Assembly: GCA_029964075.1 (NCBI GenBank)
Contig: CM057136.1
Location: 1,922,001-1,986,000, forward strand
Reading direction: 5' to 3'
Length of the DNA: 64,000 bases
Source of the DNA: Patiria pectinifera
Lineage: Eukaryota; Echinodermata; Asteroidea; Valvatida; Asterinidae
This document shows, in pieces, positions 1 through 12,700 of the stretch. Both the position numbers and the translations under genes were made by a program. Numbering within the stretch: position 1 is the first letter of the stretch; each line of letters starts with the position of its first letter. Under the pieces are notes generated by a model, which worked only from the letters and a program-made list of their open reading frames with translations, ran no database searches and was not told the DNA's origin.

Positions 1-24
1 AAAATGTATACAAAGTCTTGAATC

Positions 25-224
25 TGGACCGATCCAGTAAGCACCGCCCCATGGTGTACTGACCAATCACAGACGTGATTTATGTCCGACGTGCGTGCAC
101 AGAAGTCCGACATGCGTGCACGCGCGTATGATGCGCGCGGCAGGAAAATACAGCGTGGCATTGGAGAGGAGCACGTGGTAATTTGCCCACGTGCGCAGTG
201 GGCGGGGCTTACTGGATCGGTCCA
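25..224. mobile_element. 200-bp inverted-repeat miniature element
   Basis: The ends are inverted copies: TGGACCGATCCAGTAAGC at 25 and its complement ending at 224, both followed inward by GC-box sequence (CCGCCC). The interior carries a CCAAT-type box and several ACGTG motifs. No target duplication is obvious, so the superfamily is unknown. Confidence 0.6.
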
Positions 225-502
225 TTGGAGGGCAAAGGGTGAAGTGTTAAGGTATTATGTTGTCATGTACGTACTGTTCTAGTTGCGGCTAGCAAACGAT
301 TTTGGAACATTTACCTTTGGAAAGCCAATGCGTTGTCAGCCAACGTTTGTTCCGAGTCTGCTCCCGATCTGAAATACTGCCACCATGGCTCAGAAGACTT
401 GCTCCTCAAGTACTGCTCGAAGTCTTGCACAGTGATAGGTCCCGATGCCATTTTGACTCACTGGTATATTAAAGAAGCTGGTCGACCATCAAAATGACTG
501 TA

Positions 503-939
503 CAGCCTGTCAAAAAAAATGGTACAATCGAAAACGATTTTTTTTTCAATATTAAATCTCAACATATTAAGTAAGTCGTTTTGAGCATCACATTAAAGAA
601 AAAAGACCAGGCTTCCCGATACTTTTTGTTTCATCTCATTTGCTTTTGTCAACCCAGAGATACTTCCAGTTTACTGCGGAACACAAAAATCGAGTTTGTA
701 CCACAGTACTCGAAACAACTCTGCCCATGCATAAAAGTGGCACAAAATCGATTTTGGTGTATCGCACTAAATTGATTATATCTCTGAATTGACAAAAGCA
801 AATAAGATCAAACAAACACTATTGGAAAGCCCAGTCTTTGTTCTTTAATATTATACCAAGTAAGAATGACTTATTTTGAAATTTCATATTTAACCAGTTT
901 TTGTCTTCCGATTGTACCATTGTTTTTTTAGACAGGCTG
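503..939. mobile_element. Tc1/mariner-type miniature element flanked by TA
   Basis: Terminal inverted repeats of about 30 bp (CAGCCTGTCAAAAAAAATGG at the left, its near complement at the right) are bounded by TA on both sides (501-502 and 940-941). The interior is AT-rich and non-coding. The unfilled version of the target, AAAATGACTATAGTCTGAG, occurs at about 2670-2690, which supports insertion at TA. Confidence 0.65.
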
Positions 940-1019
940 TAGTCTGAGTATCACCACCGGCGGCGGAACCGGGGGGGGGGGGCAGTTGCCCCCACTTTTG
1001 AATAGGTAGCTATTTTGCC

Positions 1020-1042
1020 CCACACACACACACACACACACA
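1020..1042 (+). repeat. (CA)n microsatellite
   Basis: About eleven uninterrupted CA dinucleotides inside the composite element. Confidence 0.9.
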
Positions 1043-1448
1043 TCTTTTACCAGGAGCGATTTTTTTTATTTTTTTAAAAACAAGGTTAATTAAAATGATA
1101 CAAGAGGTAAAACAGATTTTTGAACACGTGTCTCATTTACAGGGCCCTATTAATAGTATTATGTACTACAATGTATCTTTTGCTCAGAAAATATTGGTTA
1201 AAGTGGTCAGAAATTGCCTCAGATCGCACCACAGAGCATCTAGAATCCAATTTTTTCGGGGCCCTTAAGCGGGCCCCGAACCCCACGCCTCAAGGGTATG
1301 TTCCCCCACTTTTGAAAAGCGATTGACACCCCTGGTTGGGGTTGAAATTTGACAATAGGACTTATTATAATTAGTCAATAATTTGACTTATACTTAAGTG
1401 AGTATGGCGACACAAAATTAGAAAAATGATACGAAAAATAAGGATATA

Positions 1449-2522
1449 CCGTAATTTTCGAAATATAAGCCGGGCGGTGTATAAGCCGCAGCACGCAAAA
1501 ATCTGCAAATTAAGATCTGAAGTCGGCGTATATAAGCCGCACCCACCGCAGCGGTTCAATTTTGTAAGGCCTCCAAATTCTAGTCAAAAAGCTCTGGACC
1601 AGTTTCAGTTACACTACAGAAGCTATAAAAGGGCCACAAAATTTATATCAATTCATTTTCAATCGATACACTTACAAACAAATATGGACATTGATGATGA
1701 GAAATAAACACCGGGAACTGCTGCCGGCTGCCCCGTCCGGTCCCCGGCCTTAAAAGTTAGTGCATGGCCGGCCAGGCAGCCTGCGCCACGCCGGTGAATG
1801 ACAAAATTTTCCCGCAGTACGTGAGAGAGTATGCAACCCACCGTGTGTTGTCTGACTGGAGCACTACAAATCTTGCTTTTGTACGTGGCAACAGATGCTG
1901 ACTTGTTTTTTCCTAAGAATAAACAGGTCCCCTTTTACCTCAAAACTTTTCAAATTTTTGTGATTACTAGCGAATAGTAACGTAAAAAATTCAAGTTTTG
2001 ATCGTCACTTTCTTCAAAAATCGTTTCTTGAATTCATTTCAAGAAAACTATTACACTGTGACGTTAAACAACTTATTATCTAATAAAGAAATGTTTCGAA
2101 CACCATAAAAAGTATTAGTCGTCTTTTTTCGTTTTTCTTTTAATGCGGAAATATTGGTAATTATTGTTCCCAAGAAAATACACCCCTTCATTACCACAAA
2201 TGGTGTGGTCCGCTGGGGTAAAGCATGCAGCTAGCTGCACACCACCCATGGTATCACTTACGGCTGGTCACAAGCGTCGAAGACAGCTTTCACCGCACTT
2301 TTTACCGCTCGGTACCTTGGTTTCGGTTTGTTAAAGGCTTTCTTAATTGATAATTCGTTTCAGCAGCACCTCTCTTCTTATACCAGTACATTAACTACAC
2401 GTGAATCTTATTTTTATTCTTCAAGGCTCAACGTATAAGCCGCCCTGTGTATAAGCCGCAGTAAACATTTTTCATGGGCAAAATCTACGTATAAGCCGCG
2501 GCTTATATTCCGAAAATTACGG
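1449..2522. mobile_element. Nested element with 'ATAAGCCG' inverted ends, TA-flanked
   Basis: Left end CCGTAATTTTCGAAATATAA and right end (complement of CCGTAATTTTCGGAATATAA) are inverted, each followed by further GTATAAGCCGC copies, and are flanked by TA (1447-1448 and 2523-2524). Length 1,074 bp with no intact ORF of transposase size, so a non-autonomous or decayed copy. Confidence 0.6.
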
Positions 2523-2699
2523 TAGGCCTATACCGCGCTAAGCCGGAAAATACATAGGTCACACTTTCGTTTCGGACCAACTTGCTTTAATCCTGCTCCG
2601 GGAACAGTAAATGGACCTTGTCCCCCCCCCCCCCCCTTTAAAAGTGTTCCGCCGCCGATGAGTATCACCCAAAATGACTATAGTCTGAGCATCTCAAAA

Positions 2700-3245
2700 A
2701 AAAATTATGCAAGCGGAAATGGACTCTGTGTCCTTGGAATATTTATAAATATTTCATGATGCTAATATTAATGTTAAACCTGGGATATTCAGCTTTCAAA
2801 TGATATTTGGTTTATCAATTTTGCTTTTGCCAAACCAGAGATATGGTCCGTTGAACATAAACACTCAAAAATCAATTTGTGCAACTGATGACATGCAAGA
2901 CATGACACCTGTTCAAATCCGACTTCAATGGAGGTTCGCAATTCCAGAAGATATGATTCTATTATGATGATCTGGAGAGTGTGTTAAAAATGATGAAAAG
3001 AACATTATAATATATGAATAACCAAAATGTTTCTTCACCTGTAGTTACTAATTATTTTTCTGCACGATCATGTACATGTATAATACTGGCAATACTGCTA
3101 TTTATAGTATCAACTTACGGAAAGTGGCACATCATTGATAAAACAAATAGCATTTGAAAGCTGAATATCCCAGGTTTAACAATATATAAGCATCCTGAAA
3201 CATTTTTCAATATTCCAAGGACACAGAGCCCGCTTGCAACTTTTT
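2700..3245. mobile_element. Foldback element, arms about 130 bp
   Basis: The stretch 2700-2830 (GCAAGCGG, CTGTGTCCTTGGAATAT, AACCTGGGATATTCAGC) returns as its complement at 3110-3245. The arms have diverged with small indels. No clear target duplication. Confidence 0.55.
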
Positions 3246-3311
3246 GGGGGACAGGCTGTGCATAACGTCTGACTTTTAAACGGGTGCATATACTATGTTC
3301 CACAATACCGA

Positions 3312-3395
3312 TGTTCCCCGAAATCCTTACCCTAAACCAGGCTAACCCAACCCCAACACTAACCCTAACCCTAATCCTAAGAATTTCGGGGAACA
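3312..3395. repeat. Hairpin enclosing interstitial telomere-type repeats
   Basis: GTTCCCCGAAAT and ATTTCGGGGAAC form inverted arms around a tract of CCCTAA-type hexamers, several of them degenerate (3327-3380). The right side continues with further TTGGGGAACAT repeats to about 3430. Confidence 0.7.
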
Positions 3396-3739
3396 TAGTT
3401 ATTGGGGAACATAGGTATTGGGGAACATCCAGTAGACCCCTTTTTAAACCCCTGTGCTTGAAAAGGCCAGAGTTGGAGAGCTAGCTTAGTGGTCGGGAAT
3501 AAATTCTGAAAAGTAAATTTTGGGTTGTGTCGATGCACCAATACACAATCAGCAATAGACCTCAAGAGATCAGATCTGACTTCAGATACCAAGAGCATTA
3601 TGGACAAGAGAACTGTGAACAAATTTGGGTGGGCTTTTTTTGCAATTGCAAAGGAACAAAAATGTTTGCGGGAAAGTATGCAATTGAATATCACGATACC
3701 ACTGAATTGTATTCAAACATCGAACGTACTCACGTTTTC

Positions 3740-3827
3740 CGGCTACACACAATCGCTTGCATTTGTTCCCGGCTACACACAACGCTTGCATTTGTTCCCG
3801 GCTACACACAACGCTTGCATTTGTTCC
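3740..3827 (+). repeat. 29-30 bp tandem repeat, three copies
   Basis: Three near-identical units starting CGGCTACACACAA and containing CGCTTGCATTTGTTCC (30, 29 and 29 bp). Confidence 0.85.
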
Positions 3828-4280
3828 CATCTGATCCGGCAATCGACTTTGAACTTCAACATCCATGACAAGGTCACTGTACCCGGTACCCACCGACTGC
3901 TGTTAATGTGATCACATGAGGGTCACGTGACTGTGCGTGGTGTTGTATGTTAATGTCTTCAGTTCCTTCACGACTTTCAACAGGATACCGACGGCGCCAA
4001 AAAAAAAACCCGGTTTATAACGATCACCCGACATCAAAAACATGAAATGCATTATGGCACACGGCTGCAGTAGTTTTGTTGAAACTTGCATGACGTCACT
4101 AAACTAATTCGAAATCGGGGCAAGGTCGTCAAATTTAACTTGCAAGTGTTTTCTTTACTGGGCTGATCAGTGGATTCCATGATTCCACCGAATGGGCTAT
4201 CCAGTTAAATAGGAATAAAATTAATTTAAACTTTTAAATACCATTTTCCACTCATAACATTTTTAAAACCAGGAATTCTA

Positions 4281-4304
4281 TTGATTGATTGATTGATTGA
4301 TTGA
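4281..4304 (+). repeat. (TTGA)n microsatellite
   Basis: Six uninterrupted TTGA units. Confidence 0.9.
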
Positions 4305-4410
4305 CAAGTTTTAAATTTAGACTATTTCTCGGGAGCACAAATTGTTTAGTTTTTAATTACTGTACCTGCTGCATATAGACATCACATTCGAACCAGCCAA
4401 CCGGCCCACA

Positions 4411-4551
4411 AGCTCGGTGGTCGAGTGGTAAGACGTCTGCACTAGAAAGCAGGTCGTGGGTTCGAGTCCCACCCGAGTGATTTTTCCAACCTTCACTCGG
4501 GAGGTAGCACACCGAGTATACAGTGTTTACACGTCGGTGAAGGACAAAACG
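4411..4551 (+). mobile_element. tRNA-Ser-derived SINE
   Basis: The head reads as a tRNA with box A (TGGTCGAGTGG) and box B (GGTTCGAGTCC). The anticodon loop CTAGAAA gives a serine-type AGA anticodon. The acceptor stem is imperfect and no variable arm is seen. It is followed by a non-tRNA body (CACTCGGGAGGTA, GTCGGTGAAGGACAAAAC). The same head plus body recurs on the other strand at 26,001-26,146, showing a dispersed SINE and not a working tRNA gene. Confidence 0.7.
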
Positions 4552-4555
4552 TTTT

Positions 4556-4858
4556 CATAAGCTTTCTTTTAATACAAGAATCATTCAAATCACTCATGTA
4601 ATTTTCAAGTTACGGAATTTTAAACACATCCACCGTTTTAAAGTTCTGTCCACGGATCACAAAAAAGTTCAGTGTTCTTTCAGCAAAACGAAAACCAATC
4701 ACATAGGGATATGCGTGAATTGTTTTCATTTTGCTGAAAGGACTCACACTTTTTGGGGGGATCCGTGGACAGAACTTTAAAGCAGTGGTTGTGTTTAAAA
4801 TTCCGTAACTTGAAAAGTACATGGGTGTTTTGAATGATTCTTGTACTAAACGAAAGCT
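4556..4858. mobile_element. 300-bp foldback miniature element
   Basis: The two halves are complements for roughly 130 bp each: AAGCTTTC and AAGAATCATTC on the left, GAATGATTCTTG and GAAAGCT on the right, with CAAGTTACGGAATTTTAAACAC and GTCCACGGATC repeated inverted inside. It abuts the SINE directly. Confidence 0.65.
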
Positions 4859-5486
4859 GATGAATTGGGCTTTTATATCCTAGATTTTGAAAGTGCTACA
4901 TGTAGAACTTCACTAAAACAATAGTCCTGACATTTGGGTTTCGTTTTTTGACTCACCCTGTATTCTTACCAAGCCCACTCTAAAGACCCAATATCACTAC
5001 CAAATAAATCACTGCAAAAGATCTCAAACTTTTGTTGCACTTTAATCAGTTTAGTTATTACACCAACGACATCTTTATACCAAAATAACTTAGTGGTTAA
5101 AATATAGAAAAATATACAGCATACCTTATATAAGATTAAAGACAAGTTATATTGAAGAGATGAATTATACTCGAAAATATTGCTTAGAGTTAGACAGTGC
5201 ACCATAGTAGGAATTAAAAAAAAGTACATTTGCGTTAACCCAAATGCATATACAAGGTACCTTGGCGAATCCACAAAGCCCTGTGTGACACAACAATGTC
5301 CTTCGCAGGCCTCCATCAAATTTATACAAAACACGTTGAATTTTTGGTGGATTTTGAGATATGACAAAAGTTAAGAAAGCAAAAGCTTAAACATAAATAC
5401 AATTTAAATAGTAACAACTCCACCTCCAAATAAAAGCCTTCTGATAACGCTACATTGCACTAAAACTAATTGTTATAGCTATTTCT

Positions 5487-5532
5487 CAATGATTAAATAG
5501 CAATGATTAAATAGCAATGATTAAATAGCAAG
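5487..5532 (+). repeat. 16-bp tandem repeat, about three copies
   Basis: AATGATTAAATAGC recurs three times with small spacing. Confidence 0.75.
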
Positions 5533-6373
5533 TTCAGGAAAACTTAATTAGCAATGACTGAAAAAATACACATCCTTTTATAATTATACTCGTTGCAAAG
5601 AGTTGAAATTAAGAGAAAGACATTATTTGAATTTTATCCAAAAGAGTCACAGAATTCCTCAAAAAATCAAGATGCTTCAAAAGCTTTTCATCACAATTAC
5701 ACAATCTCTACTCACACAAAAAAACGAACTTATTTCAAACCTTAATCAGAAAGTGTTTTAAAAATATGTGAATACTTTGTAATGTTCAGCCTTATACTGA
5801 TTTGGCAAGGCTAAAATCTTGCTTTTCAAGATGATACAAAAGATAAATGTCATTATTGCAGCTGCAAAATATTCGTTTTGAATGAAAAATCTAATCAGCC
5901 AACCTGTCTTTTGTTTAAAAAAAAAAAAAAAAAAAAAATTACTGCATCCAATACTGTACCTTATCCAAACCCTACCCCTTACCAAACTTTATACAGAAAG
6001 TTTTATAGATATACAACAATACAAGTCTCCAGAATATAATTTTTTTCAGTACTATTCTGGAATCGTCAGGCTAGCACCCAATCTCTTCAAAGTTTGGCTG
6101 ACTCTCAAAGGATCACCAATCAACCTCGCTGTACGTCCAATATACACTGGCCACCAAGCATTTTCGGAGCCGATGTCTAAATGAAAAAGGCAAATAACAA
6201 AATTTGCTAGTTGTACAGTCATTTGAAAAATGTATATCTATATCTGCAGCTTGTTATACAATCCATCCCGATCGTCGCGAACACCAACGACACTACTTAT
6301 GAAGCAATCCGTCATAATCATTACGACCAGTGTGTGGTTACGATTTTGTTTTGTTTTTGTACTGATATTTTCC

Positions 6374-6522
6374 AGGTCTCGACCCGAGACCAGGAAATAT
6401 CGAGACCTCAAATATCCGAGACCAAGACCGAGAACACTGGGTATCGAGCCCTAGACCGAGACCACCAAAAACTGATCTCAGGACCGGTCTCGAGACCGAG
6501 ACCGGTCGCGAGTCTGCAGCAA
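6374..6522. repeat. GAGACC-rich degenerate repeat
   Basis: About a dozen GAGACC or GGTCTC hexamers in 150 bp, in both orientations, including GACCGGTCTCGAGACCGAGA. It forms several short palindromes. Function unknown. Confidence 0.6.
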
Positions 6523-6745
6523 AACAAAATCAGCCGACAACCAGTCGGAAGCAATACACATTACATGGTATTGAGGCTGGCAACCCGTTGTTGCTGAGCA
6601 AATACATTCTGTGCTTGGCAAAGTTTCTGTGCTGAGCACAGCCATGAAATTGGCCCCAGGTTTCTACCAAAAAACATACCCTTGAGGGTTATGGCTAAAT
6701 ATAGAAATAGAAAACGAAGGTCTTTGCCATCACCTGAGTTCAAAA

Positions 6746-9700
6746 CTACGGATATCGTGATATGCCAGCATCTCCTTCTGGGTCTGCGTCATCATCGTCG
6801 TCGAAGTCTCCGAACGGATTCTTGGAGTCCTCCTTGATGTAGTCCTCGTCAGGTTCTTCCTGCTTGGACACGGGAGCCAGAGTGTCCATCTCTTTCCTCT
6901 TGGTGCTCTGCCCGGCATCGAAGCGGGTGTACTTGGTGGTCGAGGCAGAGGCTTGTTGGGGGGTTTGCTCGCTGGCGGCGTGCCTGAGGGCTTGCTCCTG
7001 GTAGGTGCGGAGGAGGTAGAGTATGGCTAGGAGGTCCAAAACCACTCCTGTGTGAGAGGAGGGGGAGATTGAAGTTCAGTCTGTGTTTGTTGCGGTGGAG
7101 AGAGTTTTGGAGGCAAACAGATTCAGTTTGGAAGCCGGATAGGGCATCAACTTGTGTGGTCTTTTGATGTCACTAGCAACTCCCTACCCGCTACATGCAT
7201 GGGCGTAGCCAGGGGGTATTTACCCCCCCCCCCCAATATTTTGTAAAGAGTGCCTTTTTCCATTCAAATGCCCTTTTTCAACGGGCTTAACCCCCAATAA
7301 TTTTTAAAAAGTGCCTTTTTTTAAGAAGTGCCCTTTTTTCTGAACAAGTGCCCTTTTCAAAAAAGAAGTGGTGCCCTTTTTTGTGGCATCTGCCGTTTTG
7401 GGTGCCTTTTTCAGAATTTCGCACATGTATCGCCCTGAAAAGCACCATATATTGGCCCTTTGTGTGCATAATTGTCAGTTTTGAACAGCGTCCCCATCAA
7501 CAGATGGTACCCCCCCCCCCCCAACAAAAAAAACCATGAGTGTCAGGCATAGAGAAAATGTTTTCAAGAGTTCCACCTGTCTCTTTGAGGGGTTACTAAT
7601 AAGCACGAAGGTGGTGTTGTATGGCTAGAAGGTCCAACACAACTGAAAATGCACCGCTGCTTAGTGAACCTGACTACATGTACAGATTCTTTGCACTAAT
7701 CACAAGTGGCACACTGAGCTGTATGAGTCATTCGGTCCATTTGCGGGTCCTAGTTTTCTGTCCCTGTGTTACAGCTAAGATTTTATAATTCTGATGCTCT
7801 CCTTAATGCCTTCATTAACCCCAAAGAGTGATTATGAATAGCAAACTACCAACCTAACAGAAAATCAAACAATTGTTTGAAGTCATTCTTAATGATACTT
7901 GAATGACAAAGTACCAAGGTAACAGGGACAGCAAAAATGTCACACTTGGGACCAGAATGAGTATGACCCAATGTTGGCTCAGAGTCAGTGTTGTAGTCGA
8001 GTACTTTTTTCCGAGTACCGAGTACTGCCGAGTACGAGTACGAGTACTTGTACGGTACCTCCGAGTACAAGAACGGATCTCCGAGTACGAGTACTTGTAC
8101 TTCCGTGTACGAGTACGAGTAGGAGTACTTGTACTTCCGAGTACGAGTACTCTTATTTCCGAATACGGCCACTACGGCAAATGGTTCATTGTGCGTAATT
8201 GGCCCAGACCCACTCACGGCTAGCTGTAATGTTTTTGTCCGAACTTGCACAGAAGAAAATCAGGTAATCTTGATTTCTCAACAAAGAAAAACGACCATTT
8301 CAAACTGAAAGTATCGATAAAATAAGGCCATGGTAAGTGGAGCTATAACATTCTCCCCGAGTACTGCCTTTCGAGTACGAGAACTGTAATGATCGAGTAC
8401 AATTTCGACATGTCAAAATTGTACTCGATCATTACAGTACTCGACATGTATGTCGAGTACGAGTACTTTGCTGCCCGAGTACGAGTAGCGTCATTTCGAG
8501 AACGAGTACTTTGACATTGGAGTATGAGTACTAGTACTCCAAAAAAAGTACTCGAGTAATTGTACCGAGTACGAGTACTACAACACTGCTCAGAGTCAGA
8601 CTGGACTGCACGGTCATGATTCTGTCCAAACACTGCAAATAATGTGTTGGATTTTAGAAGATTTAGGCAGTTCAGCTAAAAGGTTCAGTTTTCAGATGGG
8701 ACTTGTCTACATACATATATTCTTGTCTTCTGCGTGACAAGTTTGAAATAAACATGAAAACTCAAGAAAAACAAAAAGTATGTTGCTCAAGCTTTAATGA
8801 ATTTGGATTGAATTGCACTTTGATGAAAAAACAAAAAAACGTACGCAAAACATTTTTCTGAAAGAAATCAATAAATCTACCACCTTCAAATGAAAAGATG
8901 TTAATATGGAGAGTAATCGGTAGGATCTTACATCTAGCATAAATGACCATTTACATGATACTGGTAGAAAATAAAATAAAACCAACGATTACATTTCTGG
9001 TAAAATACTCTAAATTCTCGATTTGACATTTACATGGAAGAAACATTGGCATTTTTTATCAACTCAATGAACTGATTGATGATATTAAGGTGTGCTGCTC
9101 GCACATATTTTTTTAAAAGAAGCATCAAAACTGTAAATTATTTATCAGGACGACTAACTAGTGCAAATGAATAACATATGGTGCGCTGCATGCATCAGGG
9201 ATTTTCCAGTGACTCCTATGACTGTTATTAGAGAAGTACCAGTATGCCACCTAGCATAAATTAGCATAAATTAGCATAAATTATGCCTTAGGAGCGGTCG
9301 CTTCCACATAATTAAGTATTCGAATATTTGAACTTGGACTTGATCGAATATTTGAACATCGGAAATGCACTGATCAAGCTTAACACGGATAGTTAAATGA
9401 ATTGGCAGTGAGGGAACCGAACAAACGGCACAAAAATAGGAACCATTTAACTAGATGAACTATAAAAATTCAGGCTCCTGCCAACTACACTTTGTTACAG
9501 CTTAGCATAACTAATTGTAATGCTATTTCCAACAATAAGTTACAAACCTACTTCTGCGTTAGAAAATGAAAAAAACAAATGTATGCTCAACACATGCCTG
9601 ACCAAAACATTTTCTCAAATCAAAACTACCAAAACTTGTATTTTATTTTAAACAGTAAAAGTATTTTTATTTATATTATAAATATAAGTATTTGTAAATA

Positions 9701-12700
9701 TGTAATATATATTGACTTCAAAAAGGTGTATTTTGTTTTAACATAAATATTTCGCTGATAGTGACTCATGCGATTAAATTTAAATGAACATTAATAAAGA
9801 ACTATGTACATGAACAACCACCATGGCCACTGGAGATGTAGGCCTAAAGAACATAAATATTGGGCTTTGGGTCTAGACCACAATTTGATACAAAATATGG
9901 ATTTACTTTAACAAACTTGTTGTTCTTTGATTTCAGGTAATAGCACAACAATCAGGACAATCAAATATACACAAAAAAATAATTCAAATTAAGGAAAATA
10001 TCTCTCTAAATTCACTATACTTTCTCTTTAAATGTACCTAGTACATGTACATGTATGTTATATACACCCTAAACTTTAGTTCTTGGCATTCTCATGGAAG
10101 TAAAGCTCTGAGCTTTGCATAAATATGTTATTGTTCATGTTATGTACATATGCAAATAGACTGATGCATCAAGCCCCACCCTCATGATGTTTTGACCAAT
10201 CACTGCCATGACTGCTTAACCAAATATCCAATCAAATTCCCTTGCATGCACTTTTTTCATGAGACACAGGCTGTTGGAACATGCACTAGGCCAATGAAGA
10301 TGTTGTCACCAACATGTGCTGGGGGCTGGGTTGTAGGGTATTAATGACACATGACAACATCCAAACCAAAAGAAAACACACATTCATACAAGCACCAGAG
10401 ACACAGCACCAGAGTGTGAAACTTAAGACAGGCATAGATGTTAAAATATATTATACATGTATTTACAACTCAAAGGCTTCACAGAGTCTGTGATATTTTA
10501 CACTGCTACAATGTACCTTTATCATGTACATGTAAGGAACTATTGTTATAACATGTTGCCTATAGACGTACTAAATTCAAATCATAAAAGAGCCACAAAC
10601 AGCTAAACAATTCCAAAGTGGTATCCCAGCATAGCGAGTTACTATCTCTCCAAGACAAGTTACTATCTTGCTGCAGTATGTTGCTATCTTGCCGCAGCAC
10701 GTAACTATCGCACTGCGGAATGATACTAATTTGCCGTGACACCTTACCATCTTGCTGCGGAGGTTACTGGCTCGCCGTGGCAAGTAACTTTCTCACAATG
10801 GCAAGTTAGTGACGAGTTACTATCTGGCTGTGGAGAGATACTGTCTCTCGAGATAGCATCTGACCGTGGCGAGAAAGTAACTCGCCGCAGCAAGATAGTG
10901 TCTTGCCATAGCAAGAATTCCATCACCGCAGCGAGACACCAATGTACTCTCTGGCTGTGGAGACTTACTGTCTCTTGAGATAGTATCTGACCATGGCGAG
11001 AAAGTAACTCACTGCGGCGAGATAGTACCTTGCCATGGTGATATAGTAAGTCTGTCACTGCAGCGAGACACCAATTTATATAGATCTGGCTGTGGAGACT
11101 TACTGTCTTTCGAGATAGTATCTGACCATGGCGAGAAAGTAACTCACCGCGGCGAGATAGTACCTTGCCATGGCGAGATAGTAAGTCTGTCACTGCAGTG
11201 AGACACCTATTTATATAGATCTGGCTGTGGAGAGCTACTGTCTCTTGAGATAGTATCAGACCATGGCAAGAAAGTAACTCGCCACGATAAGATAGTATCT
11301 CGCCACGGTAAGATAGTATCTTGCCATTGCGAGTTAGTAAGTCCGTCCCACAGCGAGACACTAGTTTGGACATTTTTTATTGCTTGTGGCCCCTTTACGC
11401 TCTGTAATATAAGGCCTCTGTTCAACAGAATGTTTAAAGCTCTTCTCTACATAAATAAGTTTTGAAACTTATTAGAAGAATCTCTTTTTTAGGACGATGT
11501 TTGGTATTGATAAGACAAGCACCAACAAGTTATTTTCAAAAGAAGAGATTCTTGCACCAGTGTTACCGCAAACCCTAACTAGTTTGTCCACGTAAATGAA
11601 ACTGCTCGAAGGAAGACTAGTGCAGAGAAAGCTTACAGGCAAGACATAAATTTCTGCTAAGAATTTTGCTTGAGATGTGAAAATATTTGCTTGCAAGAAG
11701 TGGTAACCAGTCAATATTACAAGCAGTTTATATTCCTTGTGACTGGTACCCGGCAGAATTTGTGCTAAGCATTTAATTTAATAGAGCAGTTACATGGGTA
11801 CGGCTTGTAATTACACCAGTGATATGGGAAGTGGCTGCAGCGGCTACCATAGACACATGTGTAATTTCCAGCCATAGCCACGTAATCAGGACGCAGCAAC
11901 CCTTCGAGCTTCAAGCACAAAAAATTTACACGGTGGAACCACATGGAAAATTTTATCACCACACCTGTTTCTAGGTCAATAACCCTGGCATGCCTGTACA
12001 TGCACAAGATATAGGTCATTCACATGGCCAGGGATTGTTTACAACCTGTCTGAGCTCTGGGCGGCACGAGGGGTTGACACAAAGAGATCGGCGGCACAAA
12101 GGGGGTGGCCACTAAGATCTCCAATTACTGCACAAAGGCATTTAGACGCCATCTTGGCTGCTGTCTTTCAACACTCCTTACTCTGGAGTGGCTGGGGTCT
12201 GGCCAATGGGAGTCTACAGGCTTGTGGTGTATAGTAGGGGTGAGGATTACATGAAAGCTTGGCCTTATTGGCCCATTGAAAAAAAATTATGACCATATTT
12301 GGAAAATGTGGAGAATTTTATCACCGCCTCGCTTCTTGAAGGGTTTCAGCTTCGTGAAATTTACATCCTGATATTATTAGACTCCTACTCCAGCGTTAGT
12401 ATTCAACTCGAAAAAGTGTTAGATGTTAGTCGAGAGAAGTTGGTATTTGTCCCGTTCCACGTCCCTCTGCTCTTTGGTCTGTTCTTTGAAAGGGCCACAG
12501 ACAAGCATTGCACACAGCACGGCATGCAGGGCTAACAAGCTCCCTACAGGAGGGGGAAACAAAAAAACAACAGGAGAGGAGGGGGAGTGTGGGACATGAT
12601 TAGTTAACCAGTGCAAAGTATTGCTCGTATTTACTGCCCTATTCAAGGACCCTGGCAACGGCTAATGGACTGTTCCGGATTTGGTCATAAGCCCCGCCCA

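Larger units (their letters stand above)
956..2658. mobile_element. Composite DNA transposon with 8-11 bp target duplication
   Basis: Ends ACCGGCGGCGGAAC (956) and GTTCCGCCGCCGA (to 2658) are inverted copies, each followed inward by a long G or C run and the motif ACTTTTGAA or its complement. TGAGTATCACC is repeated exactly at 945-955 and 2659-2669. An 8-bp core would fit hAT; the extra bases may be chance. It carries a second element (1449-2522) and a (CA)n tract. No transposase is visible. Confidence 0.6.

Noticed and set aside
3527-3911. Overlapping ORFs of 103-128 codons
   Set aside because: All three pass through the 29-bp tandem repeat and have no features of a protein.
4411-4482. Functional tRNA-Ser gene
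   Set aside because: Acceptor stem mispairs, variable arm is missing, and a shared non-tRNA body follows; a second copy at 26 kb shows it is a SINE.
4966-5367. 133-codon hydrophobic minus-strand ORF
   Set aside because: AT-rich DNA favours hydrophobic codons; no family, splice sites or coding bias, and the right flank carries a repeat motif (TTTTTTGACTCACCCT) seen also at 54,040.
10744-11373. 209-codon minus-strand ORF
   Set aside because: It lies wholly in the 130-bp tandem repeat; the peptide is a string of near-identical LLSRHGQILSR-type repeats with no start context or splice support.
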